From positions 1 to 61,894 of the forward strand of contig JAFTDR010000289.1 in assembly GCA_017454105.1 (NCBI GenBank): a stretch of 61,894 nucleotides of DNA, written 5' to 3'. The notes beneath the pieces were generated by a model. That model was given only the letters and a program-made list of their open reading frames with translations. It was not told the DNA's origin and did not search any database. Positions within the stretch are counted from its first letter, which is position 1, and every line of letters begins with the position of its first letter. Shown one piece after another: positions 43,772 through 52,862 of this stretch. This DNA is from Desulfovibrionaceae bacterium. Its GTDB lineage: Bacteria; Desulfobacterota; Desulfovibrionia; Desulfovibrionales; Desulfovibrionaceae. Position numbers and translations under genes: made by a program.

Positions 43772-44308
43772 TTAAATGCTCAAAGTCAGGCCTTGATTGC
43801 CAGAGTCATCATCGCACCACGAACACCAGTTAGCGTGGATTGTTCCGGATGGCCGCACGAGCGATGCGCCTTCTTCAACAGAAAGATCAACACCCTCAAA
43901 CTCAAGCCAGCAATCTTCCATACGCAAAGCCGTATGCGCATTGCCGTCAAGGAAAGATTCGCCTGCGGTCGTCAGCTTGACAGTGATATATTTTTTATTG
44001 GTCACAAGGTCACGCAAGAAGTCATAAGCGTGCCCGTGGATGGTTTCTTTGAAAGAAATGGGCACGTCTTGCGCGTTTTTGAACCGCCCTTGCTGATTGA
44101 ACTGCACACCCTGCGGTCCATACGATTCGATGTTTTCGCGTACCAGTGCCGGCAATTGCGTTGTCTGCACAAGAAAACGCATATCCGGATATGACTCAAA
44201 GGTCATAATAAACTCATCAGAGGCGACACCTTCGCCTAAGCTCAAGAGTTTTCGATACCCTTTTTTGATCGTGGGAACATTGCCCACAACGTCTTTTATA
44301 TTAGCCAT
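43772..44308 (-). CDS. Tail tube protein (gp19-like)
   Basis: 178 aa; ATG after GGAGAAAATCCTT. The beta-barrel pattern of contractile tail tubes is visible: DEFIMTFESYPDMRFLVQTT, then QGVQFNQQGRFKNAQDVPIS, then KYITVKLTTAGESF, ending in a basic-free beta strand. Size fits the gp19 family. It is one of three tube-like genes in this operon. Confidence 0.6.
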   Translation of the reverse strand: MANIKDVVGNVPTIKKGYRKLLSLGEGVASDEFIMTFESYPDMRFLVQTTQLPALVRENIESYGPQGVQFNQQGRFKNAQDVPISFKETIHGHAYDFLRDLVTNKKYITVKLTTAGESFLDGNAHTALRMEDCWLEFEGVDLSVEEGASLVRPSGTIHANWCSWCDDDSGNQGLTLSI

Positions 44309-44322
44309 AAGGATTTTCTCCG

Positions 44323-44982
44323 TTAGCTTCCATTTTCCTGCATCTCAAACCCACCAGAAATACCATAGCCACTTTTGAGCATGTCTTTTGTCACCATGGT
44401 GAGCGTTGACAGCTCAAGGTTGACGGTAGCCCGAACAAACCTTCCCTTTGAATCAGTTTCTTTATCAAACGGTATAGAGATACTGTTCAATACAAGAAAT
44501 TGATAAATAATCCGACGTCCTATTGAAAGCTGCAAAGGTTTTGCGACATTCCCAACACCTTTGAAAGATGAAGCGTCAGGCGCAATGAAAGTCTCAAGGG
44601 CTCGCAGAGCCGCCATGACTTCCGTCTCAGGATCGCGCAAAGCATACAACTGCATTTCAAGGGTAAACTGTGTCGGGCTATTGTTTTCCCATATCTGACG
44701 GGTGTTCATAGCAGAAACAATGGTTTTCCCGCTCACAACTTGTATTGCGCCGGTGACGAACTCACCGATTGAGCTATTTGAACCCGTCAAGATATTTTCA
44801 AAAGGTTGTTTGTAGTTTGCGGTAATGGACATTGAAGTTCCCGGCCCATATACACCGCAAACGACTGTTTCACCGTCTTCAAGCCAACATTTGCGGGATT
44901 CATGTAGTCGCGAGTCGGCATTGCCGACCTGCTTCTGCCCTGTACTCTGCTTGTCTGCGGCTTTCTTTTCGTCGGTGGCCAT
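44323..44982 (-). CDS. Tube-like tail protein
   Basis: 219 aa. A polar N-terminus of about 25 aa precedes a beta fold ([19 protein letters not shown], then [20 protein letters not shown]) and ends [19 protein letters not shown]. It is similar in style to the proteins at 41309 and 43772 and is likely a tube or tube-cap component. Confidence 0.5.
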   Translation of the reverse strand: MATDEKKAADKQSTGQKQVGNADSRLHESRKCWLEDGETVVCGVYGPGTSMSITANYKQPFENILTGSNSSIGEFVTGAIQVVSGKTIVSAMNTRQIWENNSPTQFTLEMQLYALRDPETEVMAALRALETFIAPDASSFKGVGNVAKPLQLSIGRRIIYQFLVLNSISIPFDKETDSKGRFVRATVNLELSTLTMVTKDMLKSGYGISGGFEMQENGS

Positions 44983-44984
44983 GG

Positions 44985-45767
44985 CTATTTATTGAGCCCC
45001 ATGGTCTTGCGCTTCTTCATGGAAATCTTGCGATGCATTTTGGCACTCCCTGAACGCGCTTTCTTCAGCATTTTTCTCACTGCGGCTTTCATTTCTGCAG
45101 TCATCTTTTTAAGCTTGCCACCAACGACTTTGAATCCCTTGCCGTGGATGGCTTTGCGCACGCGTTGCACAACACCGTTTTTGACGCGTTTGACCAGTTT
45201 ACCGAAAGCGACCTCATAAATTGCGTCAATCTGTTCTGCGCTTTCAGTAATAGCATCGCTACTGAAGGCAAAGCCCGTAATCAAATCTTCATCGCTGGCT
45301 GGTTCTTCTTCAAGCACAACCTGAATCTGCGAGGCAATACGCGCACCGGCTGCATCGGCATCCGTACCTGGACCGTTGTAGAATCCAACAACGTCGTCTT
45401 CCTTGGCACCGAGGTACACCATGGCGTCAGCAGTCAGAGCCCACAGGTCATTGTATGTCTCTTCTTCGTCTTCAGAGATGTCGCCATCCATATCGATATC
45501 GGCAATCTCAAAGAGAATGCCCGCCATACTCTCGTAATCGTACTCCCCGCCTTCAATCCAGGTCAAAAGCGCTGAAATGGCCTCAGAGCGAGTGTTTGTA
45601 TCGTACGAGGTTGATACTGTCGATTCAAAGAGGCCTAAGGCTGAATCCTGGCTGCGTTCCTCTTTCTCAACCGAACTATCGTAAAGGAGTATGCCAGCCT
45701 GACGGATGCCTTGTGCTGTAGTCGGAAAGACAAAATCGTCTTTGCCGTTTTCAAAAATATTGCTCAT
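44985..45767 (-). CDS. Tail-module protein with EF-hand-like loop and basic tail
   Basis: 260 aa from the ATG after AGAGAGGAGAGC. Residues about 86-97 read [12 protein letters not shown], an EF-hand-like calcium loop. The last 60 residues are strongly basic ([20 protein letters not shown]). It lies between sheath and tube-like genes, so a virion role is likely; a DNA- or RNA-binding tail is suggested by charge. Family unknown. Confidence 0.55.
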   Translation of the reverse strand: MSNIFENGKDDFVFPTTAQGIRQAGILLYDSSVEKEERSQDSALGLFESTVSTSYDTNTRSEAISALLTWIEGGEYDYESMAGILFEIADIDMDGDISEDEEETYNDLWALTADAMVYLGAKEDDVVGFYNGPGTDADAAGARIASQIQVVLEEEPASDEDLITGFAFSSDAITESAEQIDAIYEVAFGKLVKRVKNGVVQRVRKAIHGKGFKVVGGKLKKMTAEMKAAVRKMLKKARSGSAKMHRKISMKKRKTMGLNK

Positions 45768-45778
45768 GCTCTCCTCTC

Positions 45779-47524
45779 TTATCGGAACAACTTGGGCTGT
45801 CCAACGATACGACGGGCTGCACCAGTAATGCACACTTCCCAGGTGACTTTCCAGAGGTCAATCTCGATTTGCTCGATTGTGATCACATACGGGTTTTTCC
45901 CATCGCGATCCGGATCTCGAGGCTCTACCAGAGCTCCGCTTGTCACCAAGTCATCCATGATCTGCTTTGTCGTATCGAAAAGGCCTTGCCGAGTTAATCC
46001 GTCAGGCTCGAATTTCATCTGCGATGCAGCCTCATAGAAGCGATGGTCGATATAATCAAGCACGTCGTTGATCCAACCAAATCGCAAATAATTCGTCTTG
46101 AACCACTGTGTTAAATCATCATCCGCCGCAAAACCAACACTGGAACTTGCAATAACCGGGTTGATCCTTGCGTCGTAGAAATCATCGCGTTTCAACACGT
46201 CCTTGTCGAAAAGCAGACGGATCCCTGACCGTGTCAAATAGCCGCGGTTTTCCCCTGCAGGGCAAAGATGCACGCCAGGCGTCACGTCAGTTCCGAGAAC
46301 GGTATTAACACAACGAGCCTTGGCCGCAGCCATAGCGCCGGAAACGCCCCAAACACACTCACCACCTCGCCACTGGTCTGTGGCCGCAATAGGCGCATAG
46401 TAGGCACGAGCATGGCGGCTTTCCATCCCAATAGAGTTGTTCCAATCAAGGGCTTCTGCGGCCTTAAGTGCTGGCGGGACATCATAGAAGAAAGAAATAT
46501 GGCGTCGGTCTGCGATGGCTGCGAGTTCTTTGATCACCAACGTATCGTATATACCGGCCGCAAAGAGGAGATGGCACGCAATGCGGTCGTTACGGAGAAT
46601 TTCGCTCGCCTCAATGAAATCCTGGGTATCAGGCACATCCCCGCCTGTTCCCCCTTCAAAGGCAAATTTCTGTTCAGTAGTGCGGGTGGTAGCAATGGCC
46701 TGCAGTATCGGCAAAAGAGTTTCCCAGCCGACGCTTTCGTCGTAGTCACAACGAAATATATTGCTATCGCGCTCGAGCACGGTTTCTATATAGGCGGAAA
46801 GCCCCATGTCGTCTTTATCGTCAACGTCGACACCAACGACATGGCTTTCAAGCTCGTATTCTTCCCCAAGCTCGTCCTTGTCATAGAAGGTCAGCTTAAA
46901 ACGCTTTGCCTCTGTATCGATATCAGACACTGTCAAAGAACGAGAAACGCTTGTGTCACCGTCCACCGGGTAAAGGCACATCCAGGCTCCTTCACCAACG
47001 GTGATTGTGGCATCCCAACGGTTAACGTTTTTCTCGACCGGGCCATTGTATTCTACCCAATCTGTTTGCCCCGTAGTATCAGGCGCAATCGAACTTGTGG
47101 AAGTATGGGCATAAGCGCAAAGCCATTTTTTATTAGCCCTGCTCACAATATCGCCAACTTTATAGTCAGTACCAGGTGCCCATGCTGCATTCAGATCACG
47201 GAAGACCAGGAAAGACTGGGAGGGGAAGCGATACGTCAAAGGATCCACAACGCGAATAACATTGACGTATGAGCATTCCTCGCTTGCATCATGTGCATGG
47301 CGCAGGCCTTCCATATAAGCGGCCTTCTTAGGCAGGGGGAGGCCAAAATTATCCTGCAAGTCTGACGTTCCGCCATAAATTGGGGTGGCCACAAACGGCT
47401 TGCCTTTACTGGCAACCACAAGACAGGCTCCAACGGCGAGATCACCGTTGCCCGTTTTGTAGTTGCTGTCTATGGGCTGCAGAATTGTAATCTGCGCGGC
47501 ATTTGTTACTGCATCGGTGAACAT
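45779..47524 (-). CDS. Contractile tail sheath protein
   Basis: 581 aa; ATG after AAGGGAGCGTGCC. Ends with a sheath C-terminal domain: WINDVLDYIDHRFYEAASQM, then NPYVITIEQIEIDLWKVTWEV. Upstream are the SVGWETLLPI and VSGAMAAAKARCVNTVLGTD segments seen in myovirus sheath proteins. It contracts on infection to drive the tube through the envelope. Follows the capsid and a small protein. Confidence 0.85.
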   Translation of the reverse strand: MFTDAVTNAAQITILQPIDSNYKTGNGDLAVGACLVVASKGKPFVATPIYGGTSDLQDNFGLPLPKKAAYMEGLRHAHDASEECSYVNVIRVVDPLTYRFPSQSFLVFRDLNAAWAPGTDYKVGDIVSRANKKWLCAYAHTSTSSIAPDTTGQTDWVEYNGPVEKNVNRWDATITVGEGAWMCLYPVDGDTSVSRSLTVSDIDTEAKRFKLTFYDKDELGEEYELESHVVGVDVDDKDDMGLSAYIETVLERDSNIFRCDYDESVGWETLLPILQAIATTRTTEQKFAFEGGTGGDVPDTQDFIEASEILRNDRIACHLLFAAGIYDTLVIKELAAIADRRHISFFYDVPPALKAAEALDWNNSIGMESRHARAYYAPIAATDQWRGGECVWGVSGAMAAAKARCVNTVLGTDVTPGVHLCPAGENRGYLTRSGIRLLFDKDVLKRDDFYDARINPVIASSSVGFAADDDLTQWFKTNYLRFGWINDVLDYIDHRFYEAASQMKFEPDGLTRQGLFDTTKQIMDDLVTSGALVEPRDPDRDGKNPYVITIEQIEIDLWKVTWEVCITGAARRIVGQPKLFR

Positions 47525-47535
47525 GGCACGCTCCC

Positions 47536-47853
47536 TTACTTCCCGCTTTTGGCGTTTTTGTCGCTTTTAGACGCTTCTTGTGTTGCTTCCTTGGGGTCAG
47601 GCGCAGGCGTTTGGACGGTTTGAACGGGTTGAACGGGTTGGATACTAATCGTCTGTTTTACGGGTTCCTTGTATTCTACGATTTTCAGGAAGGGATAACT
47701 TCCTTTTAAACGTGCGATAGTCTTCTTGGCTGAATTATCGGGCAATTCGAGTACAAAATCAGAACACTGCTTGGGAATTTCAATACTACGAATGCCAAGG
47801 ATGCGGATATAATGATCCGTAAGGTTGGTGACGGTATATTTTTTGGTCTGCAT
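47536..47853 (-). CDS. Small head-tail region protein with Pro/Thr-rich tail
   Basis: 105 aa; ATG after AGAGGGTATAGCA. The first 65 residues are a compact beta domain (TVTNLTDHYIRILGIRSIEI). The rest is Pro/Gln/Thr-rich and ends in Lys/Ser. It lies between capsid and sheath; a decoration or connector role is plausible. Confidence 0.5.
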   Translation of the reverse strand: MQTKKYTVTNLTDHYIRILGIRSIEIPKQCSDFVLELPDNSAKKTIARLKGSYPFLKIVEYKEPVKQTISIQPVQPVQTVQTPAPDPKEATQEASKSDKNAKSGK

Positions 47854-47865
47854 TGCTATACCCTC

Positions 47866-49455
47866 TTAGTTGCTTTCGGTGAACACAAGCTTGCACAAAT
47901 ACTTTTCGCCATCGAAAGGTTGCATATCACGGTACGCAAGCTCCCACATGGTAGCCTTTTGCACAAGATCGCCAAGTACCGGATGACGGAAGGTCAAAGC
48001 GGGCACGGCGTCGCCAACGACATACGCAGTCTGGCCATGATCAGGTCCCTTGGCATAGCAGAGCAGGGTATTTGTATCCATCAACGGATCGCAGAAAAGA
48101 TCCCATTGGCCATACAGACGTCCGACATAGTGAGGCTGTGCTTCGGAACGGAAGCCAGGCGCAGCAACAAACACGTCGCTCTTCATGCTGCGGAACATAT
48201 TCACGGCTTGTGTTCCGCCGACCATACCGACAAGACCAGACACGCCATTTTGAATGCGCAAGAGGCTGTCGACTTCGAGCAGCGCAAGCACAACCGACTC
48301 ATAGTGCTGGAACTTGGTCAAAGAGGTAGGAACGGTACGATCCCATTCAACAACGTTCGTGCAGTGGAACATCATATCGCGCAAATGCTTCTTGTCCTTG
48401 TCAGCGGCAAGGAGATTGCGCAAGCCCTGCATGGTGAGGTTGTCGATATCTTGCCCGAGTTCACGACGGAGAGCCCAAAGAGCCTGTATCGTCGCATTCC
48501 CATTGATCGCGCCTTCGTGTGGATAGAGGGTTTTGCTCCACATTTTGTGGTCAACGCGGGGAATGAGCGTGGGATCTTTTTCAATATCGACATCGAAACC
48601 GATGATAAGCTCAGCGTTGGCAGTTGGAGCGGCAGAGAAAGTCACTTCTACATGGCCGGTAGGTTCATCCACAGTGCCGGTGATCGTGACGGTTGAACCG
48701 CCCACTTCATAGGAGCCAATCATTGCGCCGTTGCCGTTGTCTTCGGCCACAAGCTTGCGATCAACATAGATACGCGTACGCTTGCTCTTGAAGGGATACG
48801 CCGTGCCAAACTTAGCTGCCGAGTCAAACGTGAACTTCACAGTGCTTCCGTCACCGGTACCGAGGGCTGCCCGCTGATCCATAGCAGAGTAGACGCCATT
48901 ATACATCCAATCGATAATGTCGCCTTTTTGCAGGTCGCCAAAGTTTGAACCGGCCACACGTTTGATACGGAAAAATTCACTCTGGTTGAATTCCCCGGGG
49001 ATAAAGGTCACCATGCTTGACGTGATCATTTGAAGCATAACAGGGAGCACAAGCGAAACCAGACGGTTTCTCATGATGACACCGTCGGTCGTGCTCATTT
49101 CCGCTGCTTCATAAATGCCTTTTAAATGAACCTTCCCAGAGCCCAACAAAAGAGCGTTTTCAACGGCTTTGCTGCATGACGCTAAAAGATCGTCTTCCGG
49201 CATTCTACCGTGTTTCAATTCATATAAACGCAAGGCGCGAGAGTGCACAGCGGCAATCATAGCACCGTCTTGCACGCTCTCGTATATGCTGCCCTTAATA
49301 GTAGACTCAAGAATCTGCCCCTGGGTTTTGGCGTCTTTGATGTCAATACTGCCATCGTCATTGCGGAAAGGATCCACTAAACGCTTTTTCATGTCACTTG
49401 CACGCAGAGCGATGTCCTGCTGCTGCTTCTCAAATGCTGAGGTCTCAATACCCAT
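47866..49455 (-). CDS. Major capsid protein with inserted beta domain
   Basis: 529 aa; ATG after GGAGGCAATGAA. A helical N-terminal delta-type region (residues 1-130) is followed by an HK97-like core (MQITSSMVTFIPGEFNQSEF, then MVGGTQAVNMFRSMKSDVF, GRLYGQWDLFCDPLMD). Around residues 218-285 is an Ig-like insertion (SYEVGGSTVTITGTVDEPTG). The C-terminus (GDLVQKATMWELAYRDMQPF) resembles gp23-like capsids. It is the first gene after palindrome site 4, as expected for a highly expressed product. Confidence 0.78.
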   Translation of the reverse strand: MGIETSAFEKQQQDIALRASDMKKRLVDPFRNDDGSIDIKDAKTQGQILESTIKGSIYESVQDGAMIAAVHSRALRLYELKHGRMPEDDLLASCSKAVENALLLGSGKVHLKGIYEAAEMSTTDGVIMRNRLVSLVLPVMLQMITSSMVTFIPGEFNQSEFFRIKRVAGSNFGDLQKGDIIDWMYNGVYSAMDQRAALGTGDGSTVKFTFDSAAKFGTAYPFKSKRTRIYVDRKLVAEDNGNGAMIGSYEVGGSTVTITGTVDEPTGHVEVTFSAAPTANAELIIGFDVDIEKDPTLIPRVDHKMWSKTLYPHEGAINGNATIQALWALRRELGQDIDNLTMQGLRNLLAADKDKKHLRDMMFHCTNVVEWDRTVPTSLTKFQHYESVVLALLEVDSLLRIQNGVSGLVGMVGGTQAVNMFRSMKSDVFVAAPGFRSEAQPHYVGRLYGQWDLFCDPLMDTNTLLCYAKGPDHGQTAYVVGDAVPALTFRHPVLGDLVQKATMWELAYRDMQPFDGEKYLCKLVFTESN

Positions 49456-49563
49456 TTCATTGCCTCCGAATAATGTTGGTGCAGTTCAGGCGCTTGCTGC
49501 GCACTGAAATTGGTATCAAGAGAATATACATGAAAAAAGCGGGCGGGAAAGAAAAACTTTCGC

Positions 49564-49578
49564 AAATATGGTATATCT
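49564..49578 (-). promoter_or_regulatory. 15-bp palindromic element, site 4
   Basis: Minus strand AGATATACCATATTT, located 109 bp before the major capsid gene and just after an intrinsic terminator. Confidence 0.6.
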
Positions 49579-49592
49579 AGTTTTTTGGGCAT

Positions 49593-49628
49593 AAAAAAAG
49601 CCCGCCTTGCGGGAAATTTGTGGCGGGC
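49593..49628 (-). terminator. Terminator after the PAAR gene
   Basis: Minus strand GCCCGCC ... GGCGGGC followed by seven T, 20 bases after the PAAR stop. It insulates the upstream baseplate operon from capsid transcription. Confidence 0.88.
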
Positions 49629-49647
49629 TGGTCAGTTTGTCTCAGCG

Positions 49648-49935
49648 TCAACCGGCATAAACATCCGGAGATCCCTGTATGGCAACGCCCCCACAGTCCA
49701 CAGCATCCCCGACTCTTCCGACCGGTACCCCATCGGCAAAGACCGTGGAACTCCCTGCGGCCAGATGCGGAGTATGAGCAGAATGATCCTCACACCCATG
49801 CATCGCGTACGGATCCCCGATGCGGCCAACCTGAATGCCATTCACAAAAACGCTTGATGAACCACCGATCAGAGGAACCCCTGGGCAAGCATCATGGCCG
49901 GTGTTTTTGTTGTTTATGTGTGTCACGCTCGGCAT
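49648..49935 (-). CDS. PAAR-repeat spike tip protein
   Basis: 95 aa. PAAR landmarks: SSSVFVNGIQVGRIGDPYAM, HGCEDH, SSTVFADGVPVGRVGDAV. Conserved His/Cys (HINN, H..C, DCGG) would bind zinc at the needle tip. Such proteins cap the gp5/VgrG spike and pierce the outer membrane. Directly follows the spike gene. Confidence 0.95.
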   Translation of the reverse strand: MPSVTHINNKNTGHDACPGVPLIGGSSSVFVNGIQVGRIGDPYAMHGCEDHSAHTPHLAAGSSTVFADGVPVGRVGDAVDCGGVAIQGSPDVYAG

Positions 49936-49944
49936 GCCTTCTCC

Positions 49945-50589
49945 TTAGTTAAGGTCAATACGGGCTCCCTTGATGCTATAGCTGCCACTTGACGTTGAGC
50001 TCGCTGACCCTTTGATGACCTGTTGAAAATTCCCCTCAATTTCTTGCAAGTAGTTCCCTTTGACCGAAACATACAGATTGCCTTCACAGTGGATGATGAC
50101 ATCGCCATTTTTTGCAATTTCCACAGCACTGCCACTCCCCATCTGCGTAATTCTAACCGTGCCACCTTTGCAAAGCTGTATGAGTGCATCATTTTGCTTG
50201 TAAACAACATCCTCGTAGTAGTTTGGCTCTTCTGCAGGAGGCTGATTCCCCGTACGCTTATGAGAATAGCCTTCTCTCCCGCTGGCATCTGGCGCGAGAT
50301 TGGGATTGCCCCCGGGAGAATCGTGCGAAGAACCAACAACAACTGGTCGCCTTGTATCACCACCGACAAACTGCACCCACACTTTGTCACCAACACGCAT
50401 GGGGTTAACAGCACCTTCACCTGGTCTTGAACCCAGGGAAAGGATCTGGTTAGCCCAGGGCAAATCGTTTGTCGGCACACCGTCAAAAAGATCAAACACG
50501 TTGAGTTTCACGCGGCAACGCTTTTCAGGATCTTCGACGGAAACAACCTCTGCAGGGTACATCCCAAGATATTGCTTAGTATGGCTCAA
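49945..50589 (-). CDS. gp5/VgrG-like baseplate spike
   Basis: 214 aa. N-terminal OB-fold (YPAEVVSVEDPEKRCRVKLN, then VGDKVWVQFVGGDTRRPVVV) and a C-terminal beta-helix with regular strands (VEIAKNGDVIIHCEGNLYVS, VKGNYLQEIEGNFQQVIKGS). No lysozyme domain is inserted, unlike T4 gp5. It forms the trimeric needle under the PAAR tip. Confidence 0.88.
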   Translation of the reverse strand: MSHTKQYLGMYPAEVVSVEDPEKRCRVKLNVFDLFDGVPTNDLPWANQILSLGSRPGEGAVNPMRVGDKVWVQFVGGDTRRPVVVGSSHDSPGGNPNLAPDASGREGYSHKRTGNQPPAEEPNYYEDVVYKQNDALIQLCKGGTVRITQMGSGSAVEIAKNGDVIIHCEGNLYVSVKGNYLQEIEGNFQQVIKGSASSTSSGSYSIKGARIDLN

Positions 50590-51610
50590 CGGCTACTGCT
50601 CCTTTTACGCGTATTGCGTATTTTTGTGGCATGTACCAGTGCGACACAGTATCAACCACAACCTTGTCTGGCATCCCCTCGTTCAACGGCTCATCGACAT
50701 TTGGCTGTCTCCACCTAAGAGCAAGCGTCTGGCCAGGTTCCACGGCAAAGGATCCGGATGCAATAAAATCAATGGCGATTTTTTTGGCGACAATGGCATT
50801 GCCAAGCACAAAAGGATTGTTCCCACCAGGCGAAAAGGCTGCCGGTTTGCTTTTCATTTTGGAAAGCAGCGGATTGTTCAACGGCGCTTTTACACGGCCT
50901 TCTTTTTCATCCCATCCGGTGAAAGTCCGGAGGGAGTTTTCTTGCGCTGCAACCTGCTCAGACGGCTTTTCATACTTCAAAATCATTTTTTTCGCCGAGG
51001 CGTTCCCATGCTCGAAAGTCGCGACAGGCTCTTTGGCAAAAAGTGTTCCAAACTTGCTCATATGCATGGAGCCCCTTGCGTACCAGATCAACGCCCCTTG
51101 TTCCTTTGTAATTTGCCTCAACATTGTGGTCGGTCTTTCTCCGGGAAGGACATGATAGTTTTGCACAACGGGGAAAGCACTCATATCAAATTTCATGCCC
51201 TTCTGTGCAATGCTTTTCAGAATCTCCGGGAAGCCACGTTGCGTAAAAATTCTCGCCTTGTCCGAGATGACTTTCATCATATACACGGGCTTGGCTAGCG
51301 CATTGATCTCAACATTGCCATCCTGCACAGGCCTGCACGTCAAAACGGTGAAGGTCTCCACCTCAGAAACGCCATCGTCCATCCACGGATCGCCGAATGT
51401 CACTTCAAGGTCGTCGTACTCTTTTAGCTGTATCTTGCTTGTAATGTAATTCTCAGGATCCCTGTACGTGAGCATCAATTTTGGTCCATTCAGCTCGAGG
51501 CTTTCAACGTACGTGCCCTGGTTAAGATACATCTGGTCAAACTCAATCCCACTCGAGACATGCACGACTTTCTGGAAAATATTGATATTTTCGCGTATGA
51601 CAATGCTCAT
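50576..51610 (-). CDS. gp27/gpD-like baseplate hub protein
   Basis: 344 aa. Hub-type content: DPENYITSKIQLKEYDDLEV beta domain, then RGFPEILKSIAQKGMKFDMS and ERPTTMLRQITKEQGALIWY, the 'vL..i....g..v.' and 'S.w.fL..la...g' pattern of late-control D/gp27 proteins. It joins tube and spike. Overlaps the spike gene by 14 bases. Confidence 0.75.
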   Translation of the reverse strand: MSIVIRENINIFQKVVHVSSGIEFDQMYLNQGTYVESLELNGPKLMLTYRDPENYITSKIQLKEYDDLEVTFGDPWMDDGVSEVETFTVLTCRPVQDGNVEINALAKPVYMMKVISDKARIFTQRGFPEILKSIAQKGMKFDMSAFPVVQNYHVLPGERPTTMLRQITKEQGALIWYARGSMHMSKFGTLFAKEPVATFEHGNASAKKMILKYEKPSEQVAAQENSLRTFTGWDEKEGRVKAPLNNPLLSKMKSKPAAFSPGGNNPFVLGNAIVAKKIAIDFIASGSFAVEPGQTLALRWRQPNVDEPLNEGMPDKVVVDTVSHWYMPQKYAIRVKGAVAVEPY

Positions 51611-52311
51611 TTTATCACCCGCCAGTCTGTCACAAGCCGGATATAATCACGAAGCAGTATTTTTGCACCATACAAAGCCTGCGTGCTTATCTCGCACATA
51701 GTTCTTGATCCCCAAAGCCGCATATCACTGCCTTCGGTAATTTCTTCGCTCGAAGTGAGAATCTCACGCGGCGCGTTGATACTGCACGGCACGTCAACGA
51801 TGTCCTCGTTCCACTTATACTGCACGGAAAAGCCGCTGTGCCTGCGACAAAGCGGGATGACATGCCCCCACCACGCAAGCGCCATGCGGTCAATAGTCGG
51901 TCTGTCCCATGCCAAAAAAAGCAGTGAGTAGGTCAGGGTTATTGGTATCGTCGTGGTACGCATAGCTTTATCGTAATCCCAGATTGTCTCTTGATCATCA
52001 AAGCGTACAGCACGGATAACTTGTGGGTGTTGGTTTGAATCTGGGGCTATTCCTTGCTCGCGGTAGTACACAACAACCGGCAAATCAGGGCCTCCACGTT
52101 CAGGCTCATCCTCGTGTTGGGTTAGCTTGCGCAATACGGCTTGCACGTCGCTATTCTTTGCCAGAAAAATCTTGCTCTTGGGCTCTCGAGCAATAAAACG
52201 TTGCCATTCCGCAGGCCCTGTTGGCGCCAGGTCAGAAAAGCAGTCCACAAGGAGTTTGCCAAGCCGGAAATCCACAGCCTCGAGATCGGAGATGTCTTCA
52301 TTCGACGCCAT
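51607..52311 (-). CDS. Hypothetical neck/tail protein
   Basis: 234 aa from the ATG after AGGAGTACTTTG. DYDKAMRTTTIPITLTYSLL and DRMALAWWGHVIPLCRRHSG suggest a compact virion protein such as a tail completion or connector factor. No certain family. Overlaps the hub gene by four bases. Confidence 0.5.
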   Translation of the reverse strand: MASNEDISDLEAVDFRLGKLLVDCFSDLAPTGPAEWQRFIAREPKSKIFLAKNSDVQAVLRKLTQHEDEPERGGPDLPVVVYYREQGIAPDSNQHPQVIRAVRFDDQETIWDYDKAMRTTTIPITLTYSLLFLAWDRPTIDRMALAWWGHVIPLCRRHSGFSVQYKWNEDIVDVPCSINAPREILTSSEEITEGSDMRLWGSRTMCEISTQALYGAKILLRDYIRLVTDWRVIK

Positions 52312-52862
52312 CAAAGTACTCCTATGTCTCCCGTTGACTCTTCTACGGGCTTGTCATCCTGCACAGCGGGCAAGGCGAGCTGTGCCAACAAGGGGAAACA
52401 GACATGCAGGGTTTGAATAATCCCGGAGCTACGAGTTACCTGCTTCACCGCACCAACATACACCGTGCGCGTCACAGTCTCTGTGCCTTTCAACGTTTGG
52501 TATTCTTTCCATTGAATCACCGAAAAGGTACGCACGCTGGGAGTGGAGAGCATGAGCGTAATCGCATCGCCAGAACTAAAAGCCTCATACAAAGCAGAAT
52601 CAGTCGGCGCAAAAACCACGCTTTCCATGGGAACAATTCTTGCCCTCGCTTGGTACGGCTCACCAAACGATTGCAACCGCTCGTCACGGTCAAGAAGCGT
52701 TATCTCGGGCGCGTGAAGAGCATTGATCTCATTTTCAAGCGATTCTTTGGCCGGATACACCAACACATCAAAGCTTTCGGGGTGTTTTTCGAGCATGACA
52801 GCGTATGTGTGCTCCAAGACATCACCCCCAGGCTTGTAGTTGCGCGGCGTTATGTCGCTCAT
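52311..52862 (-). CDS. Hypothetical virion protein
   Basis: 183 aa; ATG after AAGGAGCACAATCT. Mostly beta (YQARARIVPMESVVFAPTDS, then VTRTVYVGAVKQVTRSSGII). Sits between the SWIM-finger protein and the neck-like protein in a gene-overlapping run, so a baseplate or connector role is likely. Confidence 0.5.
   Translation of the reverse strand: MSDITPRNYKPGGDVLEHTYAVMLEKHPESFDVLVYPAKESLENEINALHAPEITLLDRDERLQSFGEPYQARARIVPMESVVFAPTDSALYEAFSSGDAITLMLSTPSVRTFSVIQWKEYQTLKGTETVTRTVYVGAVKQVTRSSGIIQTLHVCFPLLAQLALPAVQDDKPVEESTGDIGVL

Noticed and set aside
46268..47272. 334-codon open frame on the plus strand
   Set aside because: Antisense to the well-supported tail sheath gene; no leader or recognisable motif.
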